From NCBI RefSeq assembly GCF_018812025.1, contig NC_063063.1, forward strand, positions 2,038,001 to 2,102,000: 64,000 nt of DNA. Direction: 5' to 3'. This DNA is from Megalobrama amblycephala (taxonomy: Eukaryota > Chordata > Actinopteri > Cypriniformes > Xenocyprididae). The position numbers and the translations under genes were made by a program. The stretch's first letter is position 1. Each line of letters opens with the position of its first letter. Below the pieces are notes generated by a model. That model saw nothing but the letters and a program-made list of their open reading frames with translations. It ran no database searches and had not been told where the DNA came from. Below, piece after piece: positions 36,141-45,819 of the stretch.

Positions 36141-36420
36141 TCAAGGAAGCTGTTGATTCATTCTTAAAAATGGTCCTAGATAGGCAATCATTTCCTCTAG
36201 ACCTGTCTGCACCCTCTTCATATGGGAATTTCTTTTATTTTGGAGGGCCTCGGAGATTCTCTGATAGGAATCCCAGTCTCCAGCTGCTGCACTCATCAGT
36301 GCTTGTAATGTGTTTAGAGCAGTCGGTCCCCTGAGCACTGAATCCACTTCCCTGCCATGATCAGCATCCCTCACCGTCAAATACATTTGGATAGTGGCTA
36401 GTCTGAACACTTGGTATTGA
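36141..36420 (-). CDS. Unidentified open frame, possible exon or transposase remnant
   Basis: About 93 codons of high-complexity sequence without a stop, ending at a stop codon at the low-coordinate side. Upstream the frame runs only into the ATAAC microsatellite (36,423-36,490), so the ATG-led part there is not credible. The composition looks protein-like, with balanced charged and hydrophobic residues. One stretch, LQALMSAAAGDWDSYQRISE, reads like amphipathic helix, and the end is FLRMNQQLP. I do not recognise the family. It could be an exon end of a host gene, a fragment of a transposon-encoded protein, or chance. An acceptor-like AG near 36,400 is possible but not convincing. Confidence 0.3.
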
Positions 36421-36422
36421 CA

Positions 36423-36490
36423 CATAACATAACATAACATAACATAACATAACATAACATAACATAACATAACATAACATAACATAACAT
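36423..36490. repeat. (ATAAC)n pentanucleotide microsatellite
   Basis: About 13 units. It produces the artificial LCYVM repeat in a minus-strand frame. Confidence 0.95.
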
Positions 36491-36580
36491 AATTTCTGTT
36501 TTCATTTTTATTTTAGTTAAAATTTTAGTAATTTTGTCGTTTTTATTAGTTATTAGTGAAATATAACTTAGATACATATT

Positions 36581-36655
36581 ATAAGGCTTTCAAATATAAA
36601 GAATTATCGGTTATCGGTATCAGTCAAAATTCTTATACTGGTGCCTCATATACAT
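36581..36655. repeat. Partial copy of the TATCGG repeat
   Basis: GGCTTTCAAATATAAAGAAT and TATCGGTTATCGG match an arm of the inverted repeat at 37,431-37,770. Confidence 0.65.
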
Positions 36656-37112
36656 GGTAAAACTTTCCAAGGATTACCCATGAAAGCTATTATGTTCTCC
36701 AAAGATGCCATAGAGGACAGTATTTCTACAAAATAACTCATCAAACTCCAGAGGAATGAGTTAATATCTGCAAGACAGAGAGTTCTTCAGTGGATCATTT
36801 GAAAACGAGAGAGCATTCAAAGTTTCCTCAAGAACAATATTTAGATTCGAGTCCTCAGATAAAAGAGATACATGCAGAGGCAGCAGTACGGACCATTGGG
36901 AGCAAGAGCATCTACTTCACGTCCTCTTTGTGGCTTGGCAGAGATCTTCAGAAATCTCTTACCTGACTGCAGGCATAATTTACTCTGAGGTGAAGATTCA
37001 GGTCAGCGAATGTCTCTTCTGAGGAAAGGAGAGGAGCCAAAGATGACTTTGAAACTAAACACTAAACTCTTCTGCTGCCTACAAAGGGCACTTACAGGTC
37101 TTATTTGTCAAG

Positions 37113-37268
37113 TCAAGTCATCTTTATTTCTACAGCACTTTATACAATACAGATTTTTTCAAAGCAGATTTGGAGGGATAAACAAGAAAATAATGATTCC
37201 ATGATGCAAACTCTTAAATTCTGCTGTAAATCAGCTCTAAAAAGAAGATAGTGCCATTATTCAGCTGA
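37113..37268 (-). repeat. Probable retroelement 3' tail (SINE/LINE type)
   Basis: The stretch CAAGTCATCTTTATTTCTAC, ACTTTATACAATACAGATT and CAAAGCAGATTTGGAGGG, ending TGGTGCCATTATTCAGCTGAGG-like text, resembles a very common cyprinid retroelement tail that I recall, here inverted. No second copy is present and no target duplication was found. Confidence 0.45.
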
Positions 37269-37430
37269 GGTAAGTTCATTTTTATGCATTTGTCTTTTTG
37301 AACTGGACTACTTCCTCCAGAGTACTCTGCTCCCCAGCCAAAATGTCATGTTTATTCAAACATTTATATTTTTTATTTAACTACATAGGATGTAATAAAT
37401 ATGTCATTGTAATTATGTGCTTGTGGCATG

Positions 37431-37597
37431 GATTTAATGGTGAGATGGTTTGTTTTTGTAATCAGGCCTTCAAAAATTACATTAAAATTTGGATTTGGAT
37501 TTAGATTTATCGGCCAATATATCGGTTATCGGCTTTCAAATATAAAGAATTATCGGTCGACCAAAATCTTTATATCAGTGCATTCCTTTTATATATA

Positions 37598-37650
<53 letters not shown>

Positions 37651-37770
37651 ACCGATAATTCTTTATATTTGAAAGCCGATAACCGATATATTGGCCGATA
37701 AATCCAAAACCAAATTTTTATAATAATTTTAGGAGCCTGATTACAAAATCAAAAGTCTCACCATTAAATC
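37431..37770. repeat. Large inverted repeat centred on a TA array
   Basis: Arms of about 125 bp: 37,431-37,560 (GATTTAATGGTGAGATGG … ATAAAGAATTATCGGT) and 37,647-37,770 (its inverted form ending CTCACCATTAAATC). The loop contains about 45 bp of unique text and a TA array at 37,601-37,647. The arms agree closely, with a handful of differences and small indels, so the structure could extrude as a cruciform. The arms contain CGGCCAATATATCGGTTATC, a word found in many fish transposons as I recall. Confidence 0.85.
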
Positions 37771-37779
37771 TATATATAT

Positions 37780-39028
37780 ATACACACACATTACAAATCC
37801 ATATACATATTATATAATTTATTTTGAATGTTTGCCATAGGGTTATGCATATGCATGTCTGACAGCCGTGAAACACTCTGTCCTTTATACAGCGATGATA
37901 GAGCACGACCACTCATTTTAGCAGCATTACATTTAGTTAATGTGACAAATGTGTGCCCACTCTACAAATCCAAATGCCTTAATGTATTCATCCTGGCACT
38001 GACTCTACAAACACCTTGCTATTTGGCATGCAATGCCATATAAAACATCCGCTCTAAATGTTCTGTAAAGAATCTGTGTTTACAGCGAAGTTGAGCAATC
38101 TGTCCCTGAAAAATAAATCAGAGGCTCCCTGCAGAATCTGCAGACAGTTTGAAACCTTTTTTGTGGTAACTTATTATACCCGGCTCCCCCCCCACCATTC
38201 AGCGAATTTGCATGTGGCTTGTAAATTAATGCTTACCTGCCAATGATGATGCGTTCTCTCCTAAATCATCCTCGCTCCCATGGGCCACAGTACATTTGTA
38301 ATACAATCCCCTTACCAGCCTTTTGAATCTGTGCCCTGTATTAAATCAGGTATTATATGACGAACAGCTGTTTTTGCGTTAATCACTTATAAATATGAAT
38401 TCCAGAGCCAGGCTGTAACTGGGCAGTCTGGGTGGACCTGATGATGTTGTCATAGAGTCATCCCAAATCAGAAGCATGACAAAAATCAATGATGTGCAGA
38501 AACACATTGTGGGGTCAGCACGAGAAAACAAAACCTGCACCTGTTTAACATATCAGGATTTGCAAATGATCTGTATCAGTAGCGCCATAAATCATTTCGA
38601 TTAGGTTTTAATGGACATTTGTTGCTGGCACTCATGGTGGAATCAAATGGAATTGGCTTTGGGTTTTTACTGGATGAGAAAGAAAAAAGGTGGGGACTTG
38701 ATGTTTGAGAATATTTGAAACATTAACTTATCTAAAAAAAAAAATAAAAAAAAATAAATAAATAAAAAGAAATGACCCAACCTATTTTTTTCCCCTCTCT
38801 CCAGAATGACATATTTCAAATGTGTCACTGGCAAAAAAGCTATAAAATGTTGTAGTATTTACTTTGGAACAATTTTCCCCTAGAAATTGCTAGTACATTT
38901 AATAATTAAAATAAAATAAAATACATTTAAAAAAATAAATATAAAAAAAAAAAAAATCAAGTAGTAACACATTAAAATAAACATGGAATTTTGAAGCATT
39001 TTCTTGTCCAAAAACTTTTTTTTTTTTG
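37780..39028. other. Non-genic stretch
   Basis: No gene recognised. A block at about 38,060-38,300 has higher complexity (GCGAATTTGCATGTGG, an octamer-like ATTTGCAT, and TAAATTAATGC) and could be regulatory. 38,735-38,770 and 38,905-38,960 are A-rich low-complexity tracts. Confidence 0.35.
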
Positions 39029-39290
39029 TAACACTTTACTTAAAGCCTTTATATATAATGCATTATAAAAGTATTTTTAATGCATTAATTAAATCATGAA
39101 TAATGCATTATGATTTCATGAATAATTGTAACCACAGTTATAATACACTATAATACTGATCTATTTACTGAACACACCTTTAGAAGGTATAATGCATTAA
39201 AACACATAAAAAACAACAAATTTCAGACGTAACAAGGAATCTGCAAATATTACAATGCATATTGTGTGCCACAAGGCTCAAGTCATGAAA
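39029..39290. repeat. AATGCATTA-rich interspersed repeat
   Basis: Starts GTAACACTTTACTTAAAGCC and contains many AATGCATTA words. The start resembles the TAACACTTTA ends found elsewhere. The right end is not defined, and the call partly rests on recall of a common fish repeat. Confidence 0.5.
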
Positions 39291-39559
39291 ATGAAAAATA
39301 TAACGGTGAAAATGTTTCAAATATCTATGGGAACATGCATTTCTTTTCAACATAGTTTTTTGGAAAATAATTATTTTTCTTTAATCAAAACATTAGCTTT
39401 GAATATTGATTTTGATTTGAAGCTAATGAAAGCAATCGTTCATTGGATAAAACTCCTGTTTGTGTAGTTTCACTAGTCTGCCGGCTCTCCTCCCGGTAGA
39501 TTAGACAGTAGTATAGCATAACTGATGTAAATCTATACGACCCGGCTTGATTGAGCCAG

Positions 39560-39760
39560 CATGTAGCGTCCATCTCCAGGGAGGATCAGCCGGCTACTGC
39601 GAACCTGAGAAAGACCGGCAGTGAAAGACGGGAGAAGCGGCGCCAATTCTAATAAGAGAGCACGGGCCTTAAGAAACCACTAATAGTTCCTAAAGTTTCC
39701 CGTCCCATGAGCCTTAGCAGCAGGAGAGAGGGAGCCGAGTGGACGGCCGGTAATCAATGT
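39560..39760. promoter_or_regulatory. Candidate GC-richer non-coding block
   Basis: A short block of higher GC (GAAGCGGCGCCAATTC and neighbouring text) without repeats or a plausible frame, ahead of a GT/GA microsatellite. Its regulatory nature is only a suggestion. Confidence 0.2.
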
Positions 39761-39768
39761 CAGGCTGC

Positions 39769-39781
39769 TGTGTGTGTGTGT

Positions 39782-39817
<36 letters not shown>

Positions 39818-39819
39818 GG
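39769..39819. repeat. (GT)n-(GA)n compound microsatellite
   Basis: A GT run broken once by TATG, passing directly into about 11 GA units. Confidence 0.95.
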
Positions 39820-40107
39820 AGGTGTGTGAGGGGGACTCCTGAGAGCCAGAGGGACTGTGCAGGGCTCTGAATATTAATGTCTATTTCCGCCATGAAATAC
39901 AGTAGCCTTGTTGGGTTGAACTGGCCTCACACTTCAGCAGACAACTGCCGTCCCTTCACTGAAAGCTGGTTATCAGTAATTAGCTAAGTCTGTAGGACCG
40001 AAGTGGGCAGGGCTTGTGTAGTTCAGCATCAACCATCAGTTGCAATAAGAAAGTGAAGAAAGCTCTTAGTCATGATACTCTTAAATTAATACTAATGGTT
40101 TTCTTAA

Positions 40108-40370
40108 AGGGTTAGTTCACCCAAAAATGAAAATAATGTCATTAATTACTCACCCTCATGTCGTTCCACACCCGTAAGGCCTTTTTCATCCTTTCTGGGT
40201 CTTGAGAAGTTCAGTGTCATTGCTGGCTATGCAGGCCTCACTCAGCCATCGGATTTCAACTAAAATATCTTAATTTGTGTTCTGAAGATGAACGAAGGTC
40301 TTACGGGTGTGGAACGACATGAGGGAGAGTAATTAATGACATTATTTTCATTTTTGGGTGAACTATCCCT
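40108..40370. mobile_element. TTAA-flanked MITE, GTTAGTTCA family, short copy (263 bp)
   Basis: TTAA at 40,104-40,107 and 40,371-40,374. The left 60 or so bases (AGGGTTAGTTCACCCAAAAA … ATTACTCACCCTCATGTCGT) are repeated inverted at the right with few changes. The arms are about a quarter of its length each, so the single strand would fold back almost completely. Related to 15,750-16,343. Confidence 0.85.
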
Positions 40371-40393
40371 TTAAGTTTGGGCAGTTGAATAAT

Positions 40394-40420
40394 TTTATTT
40401 ATTTATTTATTTAATTTATT
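40394..40420. repeat. (TTTA)n short microsatellite
   Basis: About six TTTA units. Confidence 0.8.
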
Positions 40421-40659
40421 TTCAGTTCTGGTATGTATTTTGCACACAATTCTTATATAAAGTAAAACAAATAACAATTTCAAAACATGACAGAATATGT
40501 ATAATTTTGCATTAAAAATATCTAAGATTGGCATTAGGATTTTGTATTAAAAAGAAAAAAAAAATGAATGGATGGTAGGGAAACTTTTTTATTAACTTGT
40601 AATAATAATAATAATGATGATGATGATGATGATTGTGCAATCTTAAATGACTACTTTTA

Positions 40660-40876
40660 AATTAATACGTTTTTTTTTTTTTTTTTGCGAGTTTATATCA
40701 CACAATTCTGACTTTATAACTCACAATTCAAACTTAATATCACACAATCCTGACTTTATAACTCACAATTGTGAGCTCATATCTCACAATTCTGAGAAAA
40801 AGTCAGAACTGTGTGATAAAAAGTTGCAATTACCTTTTTTTTTTTTTTTTTATTGCATGGCGAAACAAGCTTCCAT
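40660..40876. mobile_element. CACAATTCTGACTTTATA repeat family, small copy
   Basis: Tandem-like words (CACAATTCTGACTTTATAAC, CTCACAATTGTGAG) between poly-T tracts, ending AGCTTCCATA, the right end also seen at 54,798. A left TATGGAAG end is not visible. Frames across it are repeat-driven. Confidence 0.6.
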
Positions 40877-42054
40877 AGTGATCAGAATCCCCATCGGATC
40901 AAATCAAATACATCGAATCAAATGCTCCCTGGTGTCTGAAAGTGAGTTTTGTTCTGAAAATTGTTTAAAATTGTTTGTTTGTCTTAAATGTTGAAGTTAG
41001 CTGGTAATCTGATATAATAACATGGGAAATGAACAGCTTGTTGACCGTCTCCTGACTCCACCTTTGTTCATGACAACTCCTCAACTCCCGCTTTGGACCA
41101 AGGTATTCTGGCCGTTTGCCCCGAGGAAGCCCCGATGAGGCCCAATCAAGTCCTGGAAGTGACAGTGGAAACACGACTGGCTCTGGCACACACTAGCTTT
41201 TGGCCCGACAATGGAAAGATGGCTATTGTCCAGCTTAAATAAGTTCAGTGTTGATTCATTTCTGTTGTAAAAATCATTAGTTATTCATTTAGTTCATTAA
41301 ACTATACAGCAAGAAAACAGCTCAGTTCAGTTCTCTTATAACGGTGTCAGTGCAGACAGATCAGTAATTGCGTATTATTGAATATTAAGTTTTGATTTTT
41401 TAAAGGTTTGATTTGGTCTTCTGTTGTACTCTGTATGTCACAAAAATTTCCTGTCCTTCTTTACTTTCTGTAACAAGTAGCAAAAATACATACATACATA
41501 GATACAACTCTTAGTAATTTATCTATGTGATTCATTAGACTTTCACCTGACCATGCTTCACATTACTGTTACACGTAAGTAATGGTTCTAGCGAAGGATT
41601 TTAAAAAGGAAGTGATCCATAAACGGACACCAGTCTGATCAGCTTAATTCCCTGAGCTCTGTTTTTGTGTAGCTATGTTGTGCACACAAACTCACCGCAA
41701 GCGCTCATGTAGATCAAATTGACCATGTAACCAACACATTAAACGCAGAGCATGAACAGGAGAGCACCATCAGGTCGAGCGCCATGTAAACATTCTCACC
41801 ACTGATATTTATTTTGAGCTAGGGAGGTGGCAACACACCTACACAAGAGGCCTGTATTCTCCAGAGCTATTCAACACCAGGGAAATGTTTGGTTGGACAC
41901 TTCAAATGTTTGCCCTTCATTACTTATCTACCAAGCCACCCATAGTACACACTGTAGTATGTTCAGTTTGTCAGAACCTCTGCATCAGCCTAAAATCAGA
42001 ATTTCGCTTTTGCTTTCGTTTAATTGCAAAAAAATGATTAGCCATCCAACATTT
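40877..42054. other. Non-genic stretch
   Basis: No gene recognised. The part at about 41,030-41,215 is higher-complexity text (CCCCGAGGAAGCCCCGATGA) with a 74-codon minus-strand frame of no known family. Confidence 0.35.
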
Positions 42055-42055
42055 A

Positions 42056-42847
42056 GGGCCCTATTTTAACAATCTAAGCACATGGTCTAAAGCGCATGAC
42101 GCAAGTGCACTTAAGGCGTGTCCGAATCCACTTTTGCTAGTTTAACAACGGGAAAAATGGTCAGCGCGCCGGCGCATGGTCTAAAAGGGTTGTCCCTATT
42201 CTCTTAATGAGAAATGGGTGTGTTTTGGGCATAACGTACAATAAACCAATCAGAGTCTCATCTCCCATTCCCTTTAAAAGCCTATTTACATGGTGGAATT
42301 TGCAAGCGGGAAAACTTAACGTTTCATTTGTGAGTAAACGGATCTGCTCGTGCGCAAGGTTAAAGCGCATGAACTGACCATCTATGGGACAAGCCAGATT
42401 CCACCAAAGCATTTTTATCTTTATGCACACAATAATAATATTTTACATTGTAATCCTTTTATGTGTAATATTTGGCATGTTTGTGTGCTGCTGTGCGTCC
42501 CTGTGTGTGCAATAAGCAGAGTGTATGCGTGCCTATAGGTACATACTACTAACGCGCTCTTTGAATAACAGAAAAAATATTGCGCCATTGACTTTAGACC
42601 AGGTTTTTGTTGGTCAATGGCACAGTCTGTTTTAGTTGCCTCAAAATAGCAACACGCCAACAATGCACCTGAACACACCTCGTTTTCAGACCAGCATGCA
42701 CATGGGCGCACAAATGGGCGCAAATGCATTTGCTATTTAAACAACGTGGCACAGGATGTGAAAATGATAACTGTGTCGGGCTGAAACTAGCAAAAAACAC
42801 TTGTGTCGTGTCTGACGCCGCATTGTGCTGGGTGTATGATAGGGCCC
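42056..42847. mobile_element. Non-autonomous DNA element with GGGCCCTAT ends (792 bp)
   Basis: Left end GGGCCCTATTTTAACAATC and right end ATGATAGGGCCC are inverted over nine to ten bases. The interior has GCGCAT/ATGCGC-type words and short fold-backs (GCGCGCCGGCGC). Flanks show no duplication, because the right side abuts a LINE fragment. No coding capacity; open frames of 80-102 codons lack motifs. Superfamily uncertain (hAT-like by recall). Confidence 0.6.
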
Positions 42848-43089
42848 GTTATCTCATCAAAACATTTGCAAAGTACATCTAATGAATCACTACTGTCAAT
42901 ATTAGCTGGTAGATAAAATTGTGTATCATCATCATAGTGGTAGGAGGTCTTATATTTCTGAAAAATGGCACCCAAGAGGAGCATATAAAGTAAAAAGAGA
43001 AGAGGGCCTAAAATGGACCCTTGGGGCACACCGCATAACAGGGGAACCAACGAAGAAGAAAACTTCCCAATGCACACTGAGAAGGTCAA
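42848..43089 (-). pseudogene. L2/CR1-type LINE reverse transcriptase fragment
   Basis: The minus strand encodes part of the palm of a non-LTR reverse transcriptase: GVPQGSILGPLLFLLYM followed about 20 residues later by YHYDDDTQFYLP. In this family the catalytic box normally reads YADD; here the alanine position is aspartate, a change expected to damage the active site. The frame continues to KCFDEI, where it is cut off at the neighbouring GGGCCCTAT element. Upstream the homologous sequence stops within about 20 bases, where a Tc1-like fragment begins. What remains is about 80 residues, a small part of the usual enzyme. Clade assignment (L2 or CR1) is by motif recall. Confidence 0.8.
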
Positions 43090-43107
43090 CCACTGCAGGG
43101 CAACACC

Positions 43108-43220
43108 CTGACCAGCAGCTTATTGAATCTATGCCATGAAGAATTAAGGCAGTTCTGAAGGCAAAAAGGGGGTCCCACCCGGTATAAGCAAGGGGTACCT
43201 AATAAAATGGCTGGTGAGTG
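43108..43220 (+). pseudogene. Tc1-like transposase C-terminal fragment and inverted repeat
   Basis: The plus strand reads QQLIESMP, stop, RIKAVLKAKRGSHPV, stop, which is the usual end of Tc1-family transposases in fish. The in-frame TGA at 43,136-43,138 stands where family members, as I recall, have an arginine CGA, so it fits a CpG-to-TpG change. After the frame, GGTACCTAATAAAATGGC with GGTGAGTG is the usual terminal inverted repeat text, followed by a short TA run. Nothing of the catalytic DDE domain is present. The left side joins the LINE fragment. Confidence 0.75.
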
Positions 43221-43259
43221 TGTATATATATATGACTTCTAGACCAGGGCCTTAAGCAC

Positions 43260-44030
43260 TACACCATCAATACCCCAGCAGCAGAGTTATGGAAAAAAAG
43301 GTAATGTATGAACTCTTGTAGATAGTTTTTTTTATTCCTAACCCACGTTGTAAATGTCCAAAGGCAGCTTTACTGCATGATATTAGTGTTTGTACACTCT
43401 GAGTCTCTGACAAGTGAGAAATTTCCATGTTTTCCATGACCTCCGTGAAACGGCGTTTGCCTCTTTCTCCATTCACGATGGCAGCAGCAATGTGGTCTTC
43501 GCTGCAAAACGGCTGTTTGCAATTTTCCAAAGTCCACTTGAGAAATAGAGGTCATTATTTGAATGAATTTAGAATGATGGGGTTTACATGCGCTGAGACA
43601 TGTTTACTTTCACTGTTTTCCATGCCTCCCATTGTGACCGGTGATGCTTGGGTCCAAATGAGACTGGACAGATCCGGGAACAGTTGGTTCCAAGGGCTCG
43701 TGTAAATGATGCTTGGGGCCTGCTTGCCAGTCCTGATCTTGGGCATGAAACAAGAGGTGTTGGCTTTGGGAATTGCACTTAGTCTACAAGGTGGCTTGGT
43801 GGAGAACAGGTTTGGAGTCAGGAGCTCTTGGTGGTGTGCTTTCTGTGGCGGGGTCCACGAGGCACATCCATCTTCTTGCCACTCCAGTGACGGCAAAGCA
43901 AACAGAGAGAACAAACCCCCCATACAGACAAGAACCCCCAAGATCCAAGCGCTCTCCAAAACAGCAGCGCTGATAATACGACAAGCCAGGATGTGTGTGG
44001 AGTATTAAGAAAATATTGAAATCAAAATCC
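43260..44030. other. Higher-complexity block with overlapping open frames
   Basis: This stretch has balanced base composition, no recognised repeats, and several open frames on both strands (92 and 100 codons plus, 134, 87 and 66 codons minus). Overlap of long frames on both strands is partly a result of low stop-codon content. See the separate entry for the longest frame. Confidence 0.35.
43555..43959 (-). CDS. Unidentified open frame with signal-peptide-like start
   Basis: A 134-codon minus-strand frame. Its first residues (MESAWILGVLVCMGGLFSLF, then ALPSLEW) look like a secretory signal: a short polar start, a hydrophobic core of about 16 residues and a small-residue/proline boundary. The rest is rich in S, P and T with several cysteines and matches no family I know. 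Two other frames overlap it on the same strand and one on the other. No intron boundary or polyadenylation signal could be tied to it. It could be a first coding exon, a lineage-specific secreted protein, or chance. Confidence 0.25.
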   Translation of the reverse strand: MESAWILGVLVCMGGLFSLFALPSLEWQEDGCASWTPPQKAHHQELLTPNLFSTKPPCRLSAIPKANTSCFMPKIRTGKQAPSIIYTSPWNQLFPDLSSLIWTQASPVTMGGMENSESKHVSAHVNPIILNSFK

Positions 44031-44483
44031 CATTTATTTCATTGCATAGACTTTCCATCATGCTCAACATACTGGTTGGACTTACATTCGAGTGCTCTAA
44101 GCTGAGTTATGTGTATTTTTCTTGTCTTTTTTATAATCTTTCGAAGGTCACCGTGGCATCTTAATGCTCTTTCCCTCAGATTTGCCATTTGCCAACACTG
44201 AAGATGCAATGCACAGGGCACCTTAAAAGCAATTCTTCAAATTGTTGATCAATCAATCTGATTTACAAATGAATAAATCCAGTTTGTGAACGACTCTGTG
44301 AAAAAAGTTCTCAAACTCATTTATCGGACTCAAAAGAACAGCTCCTCACATATTTTGTCTGTCCTCAGAAGACCTAGCGCTCAGATCTTGTATAATGCTT
44401 TTATGATATTTTGTTGGTGATTTAGTTTTCAGTCTGGTTCTCATTCATTATTGCATGCAAATGAGAGTCAAGTGTTGTATAGA

Positions 44484-44978
44484 TATAAAGTCACAATTGC
44501 AAGTCATATAGTCAGAATTGTGAGGTAAAATGTCACAATTCTAAGAAAAAAAGTAAGTCTTTTTTGGACTTTTTTCTCAGAATTGGACTTTATAACTCGC
44601 AATTGCAACTTTATATCATGCAATTCTGGCTTTATTTCTCACAGTTGCAAGTTTATATCTCACAATTCTGATTTTATTTCAATTGCAACTTTATATCTCA
44701 CAATTTTGACTTTATTTCAATTGCAACTTTATATCTCACAATTCTGGCTATATATAGCACAATTGTGAGTTTATTTCTTGCAATTGTGAGTTTACATCTC
44801 GCAATTCTGACTTTATTTCAATTGCGACTTTATATTTTACAATTCTGGCTTTATATTGTGCAATTGTGAGTTTATTTCTCTCAATTCTGACTTTATAACT
44901 CACAACTGTGAGTTTATATCTCGCAAATCTGACTATTTCTCGCAATTGCGAGTTTATATCTCACAATTCTGAGAAATC
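44484..44978. repeat. CACAATTCTGACTTTATA tandem repeat block
   Basis: About 500 bp made of alternating words CACAATTCTGACTTTAT, AATTGCAACTTTATATCTC and AATTGTGAGTTTATTTCTC. AATT is at the centre of each, so words are partly self-complementary. It belongs to the family inserted at 54,305-54,798 but lacks the TATGGAAG/CTTCCATA ends. Expansion seems to be by units of about 27 or 54 bp. Confidence 0.8.
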
Positions 44979-45031
44979 TCAGAATCGTATTGTACAATCA
45001 TATTGTACAGCTTTAGTTATATTTTTCTTTA

Positions 45032-45053
45032 AAAAAAAAAAAAAAAAAAAAAA
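45032..45053. repeat. Poly-A tract
   Basis: About 22 A after TTTCTTT; no gene or retrocopy is recognisable upstream. Confidence 0.85.
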
Positions 45054-45660
45054 GGTGATACCACAAAGATGAATGCTCTTTATTGTCACATCATTTTGTC
45101 CCACACTTTCCCCATCTGTCTTCTTTTGCCCCAGGGCCGGTTGGGTTTGTAGCTTTATTTGACATGCATTACCACAGCCGTTGAGAACACAGCCTCTTTT
45201 AGAGTTGTTACCTGGAGCTAAAAGAGAGCTATATCGTTCAGCACTTGACGTGGCTATCATAATACTTAGTCCCAGACAGACCTCGTGCCCTGGCAGAAAC
45301 CACAGACTGCACTGTGACACAGTCGCTGCAGCTTTAACAGTGAAACTCGACCCGTGTTTCCCTCTAAGAGCGGTTTTAGGAACAGTATTCTCTGTACCTG
45401 AACACACTGGCCTATAGTGAGCACTGAGGTGAATGAGTCTCTGTGCAGGTCTAACTGGCCTGTTAGGCCTGTCGCCTCCTAAATATAGAACAACAACAAT
45501 GGAAAGAGGAAGTACTTGACTGATGCTGAGATAGAGCTGTCACGTTCATGTTTGTTGACATTCAGAGCGAGCGCGCTGACAAATATGATAATGTTAAAAA
45601 CTAGTGTAAACAAAACCTGACCCACTGGAACTGATATTGGATCTGTAAATAACAAGTCTA
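45054..45660. other. Non-genic stretch
   Basis: Higher-complexity text with a 142-codon minus-strand frame (44,979-45,407) that resembles no protein and begins outside the poly-A tract. No gene supported. Confidence 0.3.
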
Positions 45661-45661
45661 T

Positions 45662-45740
45662 AAATAAATTGTAGGGTGACACTTTATTTTGAAAGTCCAC
45701 TTTAGAGATTCTACTAACTATAAGTAATATTTGTGTCTGC
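45662..45740. repeat. GGGTGACACTTTATTTTGA-type MITE end
   Basis: GGTGACACTTTATTTTGAAA and CACTTTAGAGATTCTACTAA are the inverted form of the text at 25,390-26,040. Only this end is present before the Tc1-like fragment. Confidence 0.5.
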
Positions 45741-45754
45741 ATGAGTTCAAGCCT

Positions 45755-45817
45755 CGACAGGTCAAGGCTGTTTTGACAGCAAAAGGTGGACATAATGTTA
45801 TGCCTGATCGGTGTATA
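45755..45817 (+). pseudogene. Tc1-like transposon right-end fragment
   Basis: Reads RQVKAVLTAKGG, close to the transposase C-terminal phrase at 43,108, then passes into CATAATGTTATGCCTGATCG and GTGTATA. The last part is typical terminal inverted repeat text of fish Tc1-like elements as I recall. It is a different family from the 43,108 fragment because the ends differ. Confidence 0.65.
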
Positions 45818-45819
45818 AT

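Noticed and set aside
43230..43290. tRNA-like or SINE promoter boxes in GACCAGGGCCTTAAGCACTA
   Set aside because: Only a loose resemblance; no matching A and B boxes at proper spacing.
44979..45407. 142-codon minus-strand frame
   Set aside because: It runs into the poly-A/T tract, has no recognised motif and no support from neighbours.
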